A stretch of 64,000 bases of DNA from Diogma glabrata (taxonomy: Eukaryota; Arthropoda; Insecta; Diptera; Cylindrotomidae): contig OY856187.1 of NCBI GenBank assembly GCA_963693315.1, forward strand, positions 46,214,235 through 46,278,234, given 5' to 3'. Below the pieces are notes generated by a model. That model had not been told where the DNA came from. It was given only the letters and a program-made list of their open reading frames with translations, and made no database searches. Shown here in pieces: positions 1 to 12,600 of this stretch. Every line of letters begins with the position of its first letter. Position 1 is the first letter of the stretch. The translations under genes and the position numbers were made by a program.

Positions 1-256
1 GAATTTCCATGCTCATTGCTTATTGGGTATTATATATGTTCACATTGTAATTTACATTTTTTTTAAGTTTAAAAAATTAAAAAACAAATACTTAGTACAT
101 TTCATTTAATATATCTTATATACCTTATAATTTCTATTAAACAAAAAATAAAATTATTTCGAATTCGATTATCATAATTCATATTTTAATTCATTATCTC
201 TAAATCTAAAAGGTGGAAGGATAGTCTAGTCCGTGTGCGTAAATCATATCTGTTAA
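1..256. other. AT-rich sequence, no gene seen
   Basis: Short AT-rich lead-in to the gypsy fragment. I see no coding, RNA or repeat signal that can be supported. Confidence 0.4.
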
Positions 257-1240
257 TTAAATTTTCGTTATTTTGTAAAACCTGAACATTATCATAACTT
301 TTTTCTGTGGACCTGGTATCATCAAGTGCGTCTTCAAAAATAATAATTCGTCTTCAATTTCAGATTCCGCGCCGGTAATTTCTTCATTGCCACCAGAATC
401 GTGTATTTCCCAAAAAACTCTTTCATGATTATTCCACTTTTTAGAATTCATTTTTGGGTTATTTCCATCATAATTTTTGTTTATGTCGTCGCAATCATCT
501 TCCTCTCTTCCAATCTCATTCGTTTTATTTTCAACCTGTTCTTTTCTAAGCTCATATGACCTAATCTGATCTACATGACGCGACGTCTTGTGATTTTACC
601 ACTGTCCTCTAATAAGCACTCGTACATACGTGGACCAAAAATTTTAGTAATTTTCGCTTTAAGTATGGTCTAAAGCGAAAATTACTAAAATTTTTGGTTT
701 TATTAGGTTCTCGGTAAGTTCGTATCATAACTAAATCGTGTTTTTTGAATTTTTTTCTTTTGTCATTACTATTAGTATCTAGTTCAACTCTGGTTTCAAT
801 ACTCTTCGGGCTTAAAAGGTCGAACCTTGTTTTAGGAACATAATTGAGAAGTAATTTTGAAGGAGGTTCGCCGGTAGTGCAGTGATTTGTAATTCTATAA
901 TCAAATAAAAATTGGCATAAAGCTTAGTCTATATCTTCTACATTTTCAAACATAATTTTTCTCAATGCATTTTTGACAGTATTAACCGAGTTTTCCGCAG
1001 CACCGTTTGTAGCTGGGTGAGCAGGCGCTGTACAACTATGTTTTATGCCGTTCATCTGGGCAAACCATTTAAACGCAGATCCGGTGAATTGGGTTCCGTT
1101 GTCGGTTACTATTTGATCAGGAATACCGAATCTTGTGAAATAATATCTTAAAACTTTTATTGTGAACTCAGATGTAGGACTTGTGGTGTGCTGAACTTCC
1201 GGGCATTTGGAAAAAGCATCCGTTGTTATTAGAAAATATT
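257..1240 (-). pseudogene. Ty3/gypsy pol remnant (integrase core and C-terminal part)
   Basis: Reading the minus strand from about 1240 downwards gives a retroviral-type integrase core. The VTDNGTQF motif (second catalytic Asp) lies at 1085-1108, and a HPATNGAAENSV stretch with the catalytic Glu lies at about 988-1019. Integrases of this type insert the element cDNA into host DNA. An in-frame stop sits near 925, after which the frame continues (FDYRITNHCTTGEPPSKLL near 850-905), so the protein is broken. The open frame at 257-451 is probably the acidic C-terminal tail of the same polyprotein. No protease, reverse transcriptase or LTR is visible, so this is a fragment. The DNGTQF form argues for Ty3/gypsy rather than BEL, which has TDNGTNF elsewhere in this window. 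Confidence 0.8.
635..697. repeat. Perfect 27-bp inverted duplication, 9-bp spacer
   Basis: Bases 635-661 are the exact reverse complement of 671-697, with spacer agtatggtc. It lies inside the degraded gypsy polyprotein and disrupts it. This is the shape left by template switching during repair or replication. Confidence 0.85.
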
Positions 1241-1526
1241 TTCCTTTAAACAGCCCAGCATCAAATATAAAAATAGAATGTTATTATAACTCGCAGTCAA
1301 ATGAATGTCTCCATCCAGTATTCTATTGTTTTATTTCTTTTATTTCTGTGTTAGAAAAAGGGACACATTTTTAAACTGATTTTATATTTTTACAAAACAA
1401 TAAAGGGATTTAAAACTTTATTTTAGATTAAGGACAAAAAACACCTTTAGTAAATCACTAAACACAAAAATTTTGAGTGTACAAACAGATAAACTTTTGT
1501 TCAAATAGGCATAATTGTTTTGATTA
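1241..1526. other. Unassigned AT-rich sequence
   Basis: Separates the gypsy fragment from the zinc-binding remnant. No ORF with recognisable similarity and no inverted repeat noticed. Confidence 0.3.
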
Positions 1527-1877
1527 TTAAATTTTTTTACTATAATTGGCTATGCTACTTGTTTCGATTAATATAAATTGGATGCAATCAAATGGAAAAG
1601 CAAATGTTATTGGCATAATTAAATTCAAAAATCTGTTTCCACTGGCAGACCAGGACTCAGGAGCTTTGCGTTCTTTTACATCTTTTACAAAATACGTGAG
1701 GAGACCGCGTTTTGTCCTGATGAGTATCGAAATTTTGAAGTAACAACAATATATGTTTCTTTGAGCGATTTCTTCATGGGATTCCTTTCCTTTCTTAGAT
1801 GTAATAAATTCACCACAAACGTAACAAAAACAGTCAGGATGTACTTTACACAACCATATCTCGCGTAGGAAATGCAA
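1527..1877 (-). pseudogene. Decayed zinc-binding protein of the 'FCYVCGEF' family
   Basis: The minus-strand ORF contains [12 protein letters not shown] near its N terminus. After one apparent frameshift at about 1715-1725 it continues in another frame with [15 protein letters not shown]. This CxxCGE then DQDKxWxPHxxCxxC layout recalls, from memory, a family of uncharacterised arthropod and cnidarian proteins with many copies per genome; its function is unknown. The ORF here is frameshifted, lacks the expected start region and has no neighbouring host gene. A related fragment lies at 57801-58025 inside a long inverted-repeat element, which suggests transposon origin. The family call is by remembered pattern, not by alignment. 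Confidence 0.45.
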
Positions 1878-1908
1878 GTTTTTCTATGATAGTAAATAAA
1901 TAAACGAT

Positions 1909-2159
<251 letters not shown>

Positions 2160-2167
2160 TAAATTAG

Positions 2168-3360
2168 AAATCTACAACATAACATACATATTCTATTTTT
2201 TCATGGATGATTTTACACTAGAGGAAAAAAAACAATTTTACAGGGGATTTAGCCTGATTGAAAATAGATTTTTCATCTGCTATCATAGAAAAAATAATTT
2301 TACAAACTATATCAAAGGTTTAAGCCACCGATGAATTATACCGCATTGTTACTATTTGTTTTTTCCCTATAGATGTCAGTATATACTCTTCATTCTTCTA
2401 CCAACCTTAAGAAATAGATACTGCAATATAAAATATTTTCTATTATTCTAAAGTAAAATGTATTCGTATAAAAATTTTAATACAACCGAATTTTCGAAAC
2501 AAAATGCTATTTATTTTAAATATTTTTTTAAAATTCATGTTTAACTTATAATTTATTTTAACCAAACACAACAAATTTTAATGAAACGAAGTGCTTTGTT
2601 TACAGTAGTGGTGGGTTAATTGCTTTATTTTTGATAAAAACGTTATAATAAAATATTCAAATTTGAGCTTACAAAATTTTAGTAAACCAACATTTTGTTT
2701 TGTTAAAATTACGGAATATCAATTAAACTACTGTTATCAATTTAAAAAAATATCTTTGTTATTTTAATTAATTCATAGTATTTATTTTAGAAAAAAATAT
2801 CTATATCCTGCAATTGATATATGGGATATATCCTGATTGTTTCGAGTGTTTGCTATAAATTTGATCGCAGGAGGTAAAAAAACGAATAACCGTGTAAGAT
2901 CCGTTCTTCATCAGCGAAATTCCTGAAATCAAACTGATGAGCTCTCTCGTCTTCCTGCACGTGCATCCAATTCCTACCGATTCGTTTTTGTTCTAACTGC
3001 GTATGAACTCTTAAATTAATAGATTTCCATGTAGCTTAATATCTTAGAGACGTATTCTGAGCTGAGGATCGATTAACCACTTGAGCTAGAAAAAACAAAT
3101 AGCATATAAAAACCCTTTCGCCCAATGTCAGGTAATTGGTAACGGATCTGATCTCATCACAATTACAACGACGTCGTCCAGTGCCAATCGTCAGTTCAAT
3201 GTTAATATAATATATAATTACCTGAAAGCTAACTGTAAAACAGGCCTTAAGACCATAAATTTAGTTTAAGGAAATTTGCAGGAAGCATTTAAAGCTCAGT
3301 GTACGACTATATAATATATGATAAGTGCGGCACCACCTAAATTTATTTTTCTATTATTAT
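2168..3360. other. Intergenic AT-rich DNA with one dispersed repeat copy
   Basis: No gene is supported. Around 2210-2300 there is a copy of a short dispersed repeat (ACACTAGAGGAAAA ... GAAAATAGA...TTTTCATCTGCTATCATAGAAAAA pattern, with divergence) that recurs near 41260-41315 and 42470-42556. A somewhat GC-richer patch at 2920-3000 shows nothing recognisable. Confidence 0.4.
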
Positions 3361-3762
3361 AAGCTTGATAACGCAAAAGAAAAATGTTCCATCAAAAATT
3401 TGTGACCTATATGGTTCACGAGATATAGGCATTATTAAACAAAATATATTTTTTGTTTCTGTTCCAAGACATTGCTAAATATCCCGTAAAAGGGTTTATC
3501 TCGTTGTGTGTAAACAAAAAATATATAAAAACATTTTGTGTAAGATACCTAGGTTTAAAGTATAAGTAGAGATAAAATAGTAAATATAGTAAAATTTAAA
3601 TAGTAAATATCTTTTTTTGTTTGTATATAATTATGTGTTTGTGTTATTTTTATGAAATTATGTTATTGCCTATATCTGCCTATATATGCCTATATCTCGT
3701 GAACCAAGAGGGTCAGAAATTTTTGGTAGAACATTTTTCTCTTGTTAATAATAAAAAAGCTC
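3361..3762. repeat. Imperfect inverted-repeat element, about 70-bp arms
   Basis: The left arm (3361-3431) and right arm (about 3687-3762) are diverged reverse complements. They share an AGAAAAATGTTC core and a GGTTCACGAGATATAGGC inner segment. No protein is encoded between them. The form fits an old MITE-like non-autonomous DNA element. I could not fix outer ends or a target duplication. Confidence 0.6.
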
Positions 3763-6700
3763 TTGAGTTCTAGCAGAGCAAACGCACAACGGCCTAATGG
3801 TTGTTAAATTTTGTCAACGGTTTTAGGAACGAGATGAATCAATCGTTGCTCTATCAATATCCTGCATTGGCCCAAAAACCGATATCAGTGCTTTACTGAA
3901 CTTTATTGGAAGTTCCGAAAGATTTGAATAGTTTGGTGATAGTGATATCACAACAGATTTGGTCTAAGTGATCTTTTTCCGTCATGGTAACAACCACCGC
4001 AAGCAATCCTAGTCCCTCAAAAGTCAAAATTCTCAACAGTTTGATCACAAAAATTCGCCATCAAACTTTCGAATCAAATAAGTTCAGTAAAAAATTATTA
4101 TATCAAGTGCACATGTAATAACATATATATGTATAAAATAAAACTCAAATCAGCTGTTCTAATTTATTTGTGTTCATAAAACTTGTTTCTTTTTAGCTTT
4201 TTCCAATTTTCTTTTCTCTTCTTTTTATTACCAGACACTTGTAATTCCGTTTCTCAATATAGTACTACTTTACTATGATATTTTTATCCAGTATATAAAA
4301 TGATAATCTACAAGTACTAAGCTTCTATATTGTTTAATCCAGAACTTCTCGTTCATTATTATACATATATAAAACAATTGTCCATACTGTAATAAAAATG
4401 AATCATTTCATCTAACTGTTCTTTACATAGTTAACGATATAACAACAAAAGGAAAACGAAAACAAAATACAAGCCGTCGATGACTGACATTTCAAAATAA
4501 AAAACAGCTGATATTATTTGATTGCAGGAAAAATGTAATTCATACAAAGTATTTTCATAAAAATTGAGATGCGGTGGTACGAATGTAAAGAAGTTCTGGG
4601 ATGGGGTTAAGTATCACGATCGTAGTTATACACTAATCCGTGTCTCATTTAAATTTTAACAGTTTTCATAGTTTTTTTTGACTATGTTTAAATTACGAGT
4701 TATTGAATTTAAAAAATGAATCTACGAAGCCAAACACTAAATATTTACAATAAATCAGGAAATCTATGTAGAAATAAACTTCAATTTAAATATTGGCAAA
4801 CCGCTAATCAAAAAGTAATAAAAACATAAACAAATAATGCTTTTTCATTCACTCCTTCATCATTAATAGAGATTCGATTTTTTATACTGTATTTCTTAAA
4901 TTTTTGTTTTCAACTATAGATGACACCAAATGTAAAAGTTTCCCCACTTATCCTACCAACCTAACAACAAAAAAATACAACATGAAAAATATCTGTTTAT
5001 TACACTATTTTACTCTACAAAAATTATATTTTCTTCTAGAAAAACCAATAATATTATTATTAATTAAACGTATATACTTATTTTTACTATGGTAGAAGAA
5101 ATATTTAAAGAATTATTAACATATAATTCCTCGAATAAATTTTAGTACATCGTGTTTGAACATAGACTTCACTAGTGTTTTACGATAAAAATGGCGCGGA
5201 AGTGATTATTTTTAATAAATTTCCCCTCTTTTTTCAATTTTGTTAGCCAACTCGTCGTATATATTGAAATTATATTTTACTTAGTACTTCGTGTTCCTTG
5301 TAAAAAAGTTTCTTCTCTTCAAAGTAAAAGTTCTTTGGAAATAGTACGGCATAAAATCAGTGAATTTTATTTATAAATTACTCAGTAAATTTATTAAGGT
5401 ATGTTAAAAATCATCTTCTATAAAATATTAAACCATTATTAAAGTACTTTTTATTATATTTCAAACGAAAATTAATGATTGTTTTATGTATAAATTTTAA
5501 TAAAATTTAAACGCCTTGCTGGCGTGGGTCGCCATATAAAGTTAATGTATGGCATATTGAAGATTTTCATACAAAAAAAACTTGCTTGTAGAATAAAATT
5601 GAAAATTTTCATCTATTTAAATATATATTTAATAATTTTTTTATAAAAATCAATAGTTTAGAAAGTATATTAACATATTTTAATAGTATTACGTATAATT
5701 AATAAATTTTTTTAAAGATAAAAATTTAAAATGGCTTGACCATAGCATCTATTGAATATAAAATTTTCATGGTGAATTTTTAAAATCAAAATTTATGATG
5801 AAAAATTTTCATTAATTTAATAACAATTTTCTATAATATTTCTGAAAAAATATTCTCTATCGATTGGGTTAAGTTTCGTGTACGGCCCCCATAGAAATTT
5901 CATTAACTTTGACCCTTTCGCGCCAAAAAAAATTGTAATTTTATTCCGGGTCAAACTACTTCAATCGAATTGTTCAGCCTTTAAAAAATTTCATCCATTT
6001 TTTGTTATAAAAGCTAAAACTTTTGTTCTACGTATTTAAATTCTTTAATTGATTTTAAAATATAAGCAAGAGTTTTATTTATAAAATCGTAAATCAAGTT
6101 TCTAATTAATCATAAATTAAGATTTTTGTACGTTTCGATACAAAAAATATCAATATGGCTTCGTTTTTTTTTTTTCTTGAAGCATTGAACAAAAAAATCA
6201 AAGCATCATGTAAAAATATATTTCATATCAACTTAAATGTATTAGTATTGTGTTATTACAAAGCTTCGGTAACAAATCACTTAAAATTCATACCAATACA
6301 TCTGCGTGTTTTGATTGTGTATAGTTTCTTTTGTTTGTGTACGATTTCCAAACGGTGCGGTAGCGCTTGTGTTTACGTTTTTCATTCAGTTAGTTAACTA
6401 TCGTTCAACAGTGTAGAAGTCGTTTTAGCATCTTATAACTTTAAATAAATTTGTGGAATAGTATAGGAATATATATATATTTTAACATAGTAAGCATTTA
6501 GTGATCTATATCTTTGTATTAATTTATCGTTTTATTTTTAAACCGATTATAAATACTAATTTTATAAACGCGCGTTGTTTTCTTCAATTTAAAATTTTAT
6601 TTCTTCTCAAATTTTAACGGTTATTGTTTTAGAGAAAGGCAAGCATCAGTATCACTTAATATTTTTAATATAGCATTGAGTTTCGGAATTTTAAATACTT

Positions 6701-7086
6701 TTTATCGAAAATTAATTGATTAAAACTAAGTGGCGTCATATGAAAATCAACGAGAAAAAGTCGAATATTTGTCTTGGAGGCGTCATTTTTTTTTTCGTTT
6801 AAAATTTTCAATATGTATGTATACAGTTGAAGGTATTTAGTTTCTCCATTGATAAGATTAAGAAGTAATCGTGCTTGTTTGTCGAATTATAAAGTGCTGA
6901 TTCAAATTTTTATTCGTTTATCGATTGAATTTGGTTAGGGTGAAGATAAAGAGGAGCATTTCACATTTAAATAATTGATGTAACGGTAATGCTTGTTTGT
7001 AAACAAACATTTTCGTTGCGCCATTTTTTTTTTTAATTTACATTAATTTACATTTTTCAATTTACATTATATTAATAGAAATTAAA
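3763..7086. other. Upstream region of the HMGD-like gene, no other gene supported
   Basis: Long AT-rich stretch without a supportable ORF; the frames at 4904-5095 and 6155-6397 look random. The TCAGTT at about 6387 resembles an arthropod initiator, and a possible splice acceptor AG at 7077-7078 lies 8 bases before the HMGD start codon. The gene may therefore have a 5' UTR intron here. That is inference from weak motifs. Confidence 0.3.
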
Positions 7087-7492
7087 ATGGGTGAAAGACC
7101 AAAACGTCCACTTTCCGCTTATATGATTTGGTTGAATGAAAATCGCGAGGCAATCAAAAAAGAACATCCCGGCATCAAAGTCACAGAAATCGCTAAACGA
7201 GGTGGTGAATTATGGAGAGGTCTTAAAGACAAAACTGTAAGTATAGATTAAATATTCCGAAAATTTGCAATTATTTAATTTTTTTTTATACGAACTATAG
7301 GAATGGGAAAATAAAGCCGCTAAAATCAAAGATGAATACACAAAGCTCATCAAAGAATTCGAAGCAAATGGTGGATCAACAGAAAAAGTGAGCAAAAAAC
7401 GTGGTAAAACATCAAAGAAAACAGCTAAAAAAAGCAAAAAGAAGGAATCTGAAGAAGAAGATGATGAGTCTGGCCAAGAGAGCGACGAATAA
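7087..7492 (+). CDS. HmgD-like: HMG-box chromatin protein, HMGD/HMG-Z type, two exons
   Basis: Exons are 7087-7236 and 7301-7492, with a 64-bp intron (gtaagt donor, ctatag acceptor) in phase 0, giving 113 residues. Drosophila HMG-D is about the same size. Residues 4-74 form a single HMG box beginning RPKRPLSAYMIWLNENRE, with the GIKVTEIAKRGGELWR core. A Lys/Arg/Ser-rich linker and an acidic tail rich in Glu and Asp follow. Such proteins bind and bend DNA without sequence specificity and act in chromatin, notably in embryonic nuclei. The ATG is preceded by AAA and is the first Met of the conserved N terminus. It looks intact and is not embedded in a transposon. Assignment to HMGD rather than a paralogous HMG-Z cannot be settled from the sequence. 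Confidence 0.95.
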
Positions 7493-9613
7493 ACTAATTA
7501 ATTAACAAGAAGAAAAATTACAAAAGAAAATTTCACAAAAAAAAAGAATCATCAAAAAATATAGAAAACAAAATCCTTTTAAAAACAATTATCTTAATTT
7601 ATTATATTGACGTTGGGGCCTTACTTGATTTGTTGTAATAAATTAAATAGAGAAACAAAGTAGGAATACATCTTCGATATATAAAACCTGTAAAATCTAT
7701 TAACTAAAATTTACAAGAAAAGATAATTACATAGCCCTTCTTTTGTATTATTCCTGATTTTATTGTATTAATTTTAATTATTAAGATTCAAGGGTTTTTT
7801 TTCTAATGAAAATTAGTTTTAATTTACTATAAATACACAGAATTAGGTTATTTTAAAAAGTCAACTTAATTGTTAAATTTTTAAGGAAATAATTTTATTT
7901 TAATTTTTTTTCGTAAACTAAAACGTGAGATTTTTCTATGAAAGAAGCATCGTTTTTGTTTTTAATTTGAAATATGAAGAAAATTCAAAAAGCTATTGTA
8001 TAGTTTTTTGGTTTTTTTTAAATTTTATTTTTCATTAAAAGCAAATACACATATTATTCTGTGTTTGTGTGGTATGTTGATTTAAATAAATTCATTTTTT
8101 AATAATGTAATTTGTATTTTTTACTCTAACAGCTACAAAACTTACCACTCAATTATATAAATTAAGATAAACCAAAACTTATATATATTAAAAAAAATAA
8201 AGTAAGACCCTACCTCGAATTCATAAAACAAACAATTTAAAATTAAGTATAATTTAATTAAATTAAACTTTAATTTAATTTAGAAAAACGTTTTTTTTTT
8301 TAAGTTCAAACAAAAGTTTTAAAATCCGCGGAGGTCAGGTGGACTTATTAACATTAATTTTTACCTGTACCTGTTTAGATTTTAGGGGATTATTAATATA
8401 TTAAGAAACAATTTTTTTTCTTAAAATATTTTTAAATTATTCCACAAACTGAATAAAAAGTTGTAATGCAATTTTTTCTTTTTATAGGTTGAAGTTTTAA
8501 TTTTCAAGTTAATAATTTAAAATATGTTCACTGAAGAAATTTTTTTGTCGTAATTTAAAAAATAAAAATTTCAACAAAAAAAGGCGTAAAATTATAAATG
8601 TGTATTTATTTTGTTCCGAGGTAGATGGTTAAACAACAGCTGGATGTTACTAGGTTTGTACTGTAATTTTCATTCATAATTTTAATCAAGGTGGTATATA
8701 GACGCCATGAAGTACTCGTTAAATAACTAATTGGGTTTATATGTAAGATACTGTATTGTTAAGAGTCTTTGTCCTATAAAATATTTGAATTTGAGTGATG
8801 TCACCTAAAATTATTTAGCTAATGTTTTGGCAAGAAATCTACCTATGAACTACGTCACTAGAAGATCTTTATAGCACCAGTCAAATAATATAAAGATTTG
8901 AGAATGAAAATGCCCTCTATTCCATACCAAATTCTTAATTTAAAATGTAAGAATAACCATCAATTTAATCCAAGTTTCCCACTGAAATCCAACTTCCAAT
9001 CCTAACTCCACAAATTCTCATACAAGAAACATTCAATTGACAAACGGTTTTTTAGAGTATTAATTCCCGAAGTGAAAATTTCATACAGAAATTAACATGT
9101 AGCATCAATTTTCCGCATTAAAATTTTCAGTTTTTTTCATTAAACTCCATTAAAATCAACCTGATTTCATTTTTATAATGATATTCATGGTTTTTTCGTC
9201 ATTTTCTACAAATATATTATTCCCTATAATTGATTTCATATAAAATTTTTTGTTTCAAATTTATTTAATTTCAAGAAATTTTTCATATTTTTCGTATTTA
9301 TTTTTATTAGACCATTTTGTATGAAAAATATAATTTATTGGATTTTGTATGAGAACGAAAAAGATGAGTATATATTTTTGAATGAAAAAGAAAATCTTTA
9401 ATGGTAGTAGTTTATTACATTAAAGTATTAACGCATCGCATTCCATTGCGGTATTATCTTGAAATATATATACCAAATCTTACATTGTTAGTAACTTCAT
9501 TGTAAAGAAAAAATTTTCTATTATAAATATATTTTTGTCTAAAAATATAAGTGGAAGAAAAATTGATTTAAATAATTACAATTTACTGGCAAACATAAAA
9601 TAATAGAAATACA
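7493..9613. other. HMGD-like 3' UTR and intergenic region
   Basis: Begins with the A-rich 3' UTR of the HMGD-like gene, with an AATAAA-type signal at about 7637 (gtaataaatt) and others further on. The rest is AT-rich with no supported gene. It runs up to the RNF25-like start codon at 9614 and must contain that gene's promoter. Confidence 0.4.
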
Positions 9614-12600
9614 ATGGATGTGTAAGTTATTTTATGTAAATTTAATATCATTTTAATTAAAAAAATCCAAACGTCTTAACCTAACTTTGGATTTGTTGAT
9701 TTAATTTTCGTTTTAGACTCTTTGATGAAATAGATTCTTTGGAAGCAATATTAATGGAAGATGTTAAGATAATAAAAAATGAAATCACGTAAGTTGATAC
9801 ATTTATTTACGAAAAAACTTTTTAAATTCAAATTTGTTTTGATAAAATATAATTGACACCGCCCGAATGTCTGGGTTGTATTAATATTTTTTCCCCAAAT
9901 GTTGAGATATATTTGTAAAAGTTAGGATGGAACTTTATATTTTATTTTAATTTTAACAAAGATTTTTAAATTTATAAATTAGTAAGATTAAGAGCCATTT
10001 TCAATGGAAATATGAAAGGAAAGAATGTTCATATTACATAAGTAGTTTAGAAAAAAACTTAAGATACAATGATTTTCAGTTATCTGTTATTAATAATTGG
10101 TGGGTTCGATTTGACTGAAATAAATAAACAAACAATTACATGCAATTTTTCAGAAAATTCTCTTATTTCAGTCAATTTGAACGCGCCTTATATCATTCGT
10201 CGAATTGTATAGCTTATTAGAGAATATACATAATTCTCTGTTTATGTCTGGTCCGGATACCGTTTATATGATTTAAATATAAACTAACTACGGGCTGTTC
10301 AATAATTTGTATGGAGCATAGAGACTACGTGGATTTTTCTTACTTTCAAGTACTAAGATTTCAAGTACTTAAAGTCACTTCGTTTTCATAGCCATAGAGA
10401 TATTGTATTGTAGACCGTTGAGTTCTAGAGAATGTTTGAGTTTTTTTTAATTGTTTTTTTTTCGTAGTGACTTCAGGCCCGAAATCTCAGATAAAGATTT
10501 TTTGTCTTTCACTGGATTATTGGTGTATATTCCTGCGCTGTAATTGTTATTCGATATCATTTCTAATTTTCTGTTCAGAAGCAGTTTGCAACTAAAAAGG
10601 GGAACGCTGGCCATTACGAAAGTTGTTATCTAATTTATTCAGTTTTCAATGCTGAATAAAATTATCTCTATTAAAGTTCTCGATAACTTTCTAAAATTTC
10701 TAAAAACGCACTTGGTCTTTTTGTTTTAAGATGGCTTATAAAGTACCAACCGCATGTAAAGAGTCATAGTTATGTTCTTTTAATCTATTTTTACACACCA
10801 GTTCCTTTTGGTTGGGGTAGCGAAAATCCGAAATTCTACGTCCACGCCGTGCTACCTGGGTAACGCTAACAGAATTAGGTTGGTGTAGTTGAGAGGGGCA
10901 GAGTAAATACTGCTTATACTCAATGATTCTGCACCATGGCGAGTCATTGGCGCCATAAAACCAATGCAACTCAAGCGTCTGTTCTCCATGTTAGGGGCGG
11001 CTTGGAGCGGGCGTCTGTCTTGGATCAAGCGGCTCGCTATATAAATGTGTAGAAAGCGTCTGTTCTCCATGTTAGGGGCGGCTTTCAGTGGGCGTCTGTC
11101 TTGGATCAAGCGGCTCGCTATATAAACGTGTAAAAAGGTTGTTTCTGGTGACCTTAAGATGCAGAACGAACCCATTCACGAAAATTTGGGTTGGGCGAAG
11201 GGCTAACACCCCATTTCCGTAAAAAAAATTATTGTCATGAATTCTGTACACAGGCCTCGGAATATCTCGGATTCATTATTGGAACGACCTCGGAAACTGT
11301 ACCCGGACTACGATTTAAAAATGGGAACCTGGAACGTGCTTAGCCTCAGAAGACCAGGAGATCTCCTAAAACTCACTCAACAAGTCGAGAGCTACACACT
11401 GGATATAGTGGCATTACAAGAACTAAGATGGCCAGGCAGTGGAATCCATGAAACAGCGAAAGGATACACTCTGTATTATTGCGGTCATCAAAACGGAGGA
11501 GAATTTGGAGTTGGCTTTCTTATACACCGTCGCGTGAATCAGCATGTTATCGACTTCTGCCCAATTACTATGCGGTTATGCACACTGAGAATCCGCACGC
11601 AAAAATTCAATGTAACGATCGTCAATGTTCATGCACCTACTGAAGATAAAGCAGATGATATTAAAGACCTGTTCTTCCTAGAACTCGAGGAAGTCATCAA
11701 TAACATCCCGCGGCACGATATAAAAATCGTGGTAGGTGACTTTAATGCTCAAATCGGTAGGATTGCAGAACTTAAAACACATATCGGCCCTAACAGCTTG
11801 CATCATACCAGCAACAATAACGGTTTTCGCGCAGCCGAGCTGGCTATGATGTATGATCTAGTAATTTCCAGCACTTTCTTCCCTCACAAGAGAATTCACA
11901 AGGCAACGTGGAAATCAAATGACGGAAGAACGGAAAATCAAATCGATCACGTCATGATCTCTAAGAGACACTCTACAAGTATAACTGACGTTCGATCATA
12001 CAGAGGTGCTGATATGGACACCGATCATATGCTTGTCATCTTTAAGTACAAGTGCAAGTTGTCATCCACATTTAACAGACAAGCAAAAAAGACCGTGCGC
12101 TGGAATGTCGAAGCATTTAAACATCCGGAAACGCTGAATAGATATCAGGAAATAATAACACAAAACATAGAAGAGCATGACATCTCTTCTGAGATGCCAT
12201 TAAACATACAAGAAGAATGGCAAACGCTTCAATCAACCATTATAGCCGCAGCACAAACTACAATCGGAAAACGACCACCGAAATCACACAACGAATGGTT
12301 CGACGACGAGTGCCGCCAATCCGTTGAAAATAAACAAAAACTGCGAGAAAAATGGTTAACAAGGAACACCCGAAGCTCCCAAGCTGATTATCTATGCGCC
12401 AGGAAAGCCTCAGCAAAACTTCTACGTAAAAAGAAACGCGAACACATGAAGAGCTGCATCGAAAACATCAACCAACATGCGGCCAACGGAAATTCAAAAG
12501 AGTGCTTTGCCAATGCACGAAATCTGACCAAAGACTTCCACCCAAGATCTACAGCCATCAAAAATGTAAATAATGAACTTACAACAAGTGAACGTGATGT

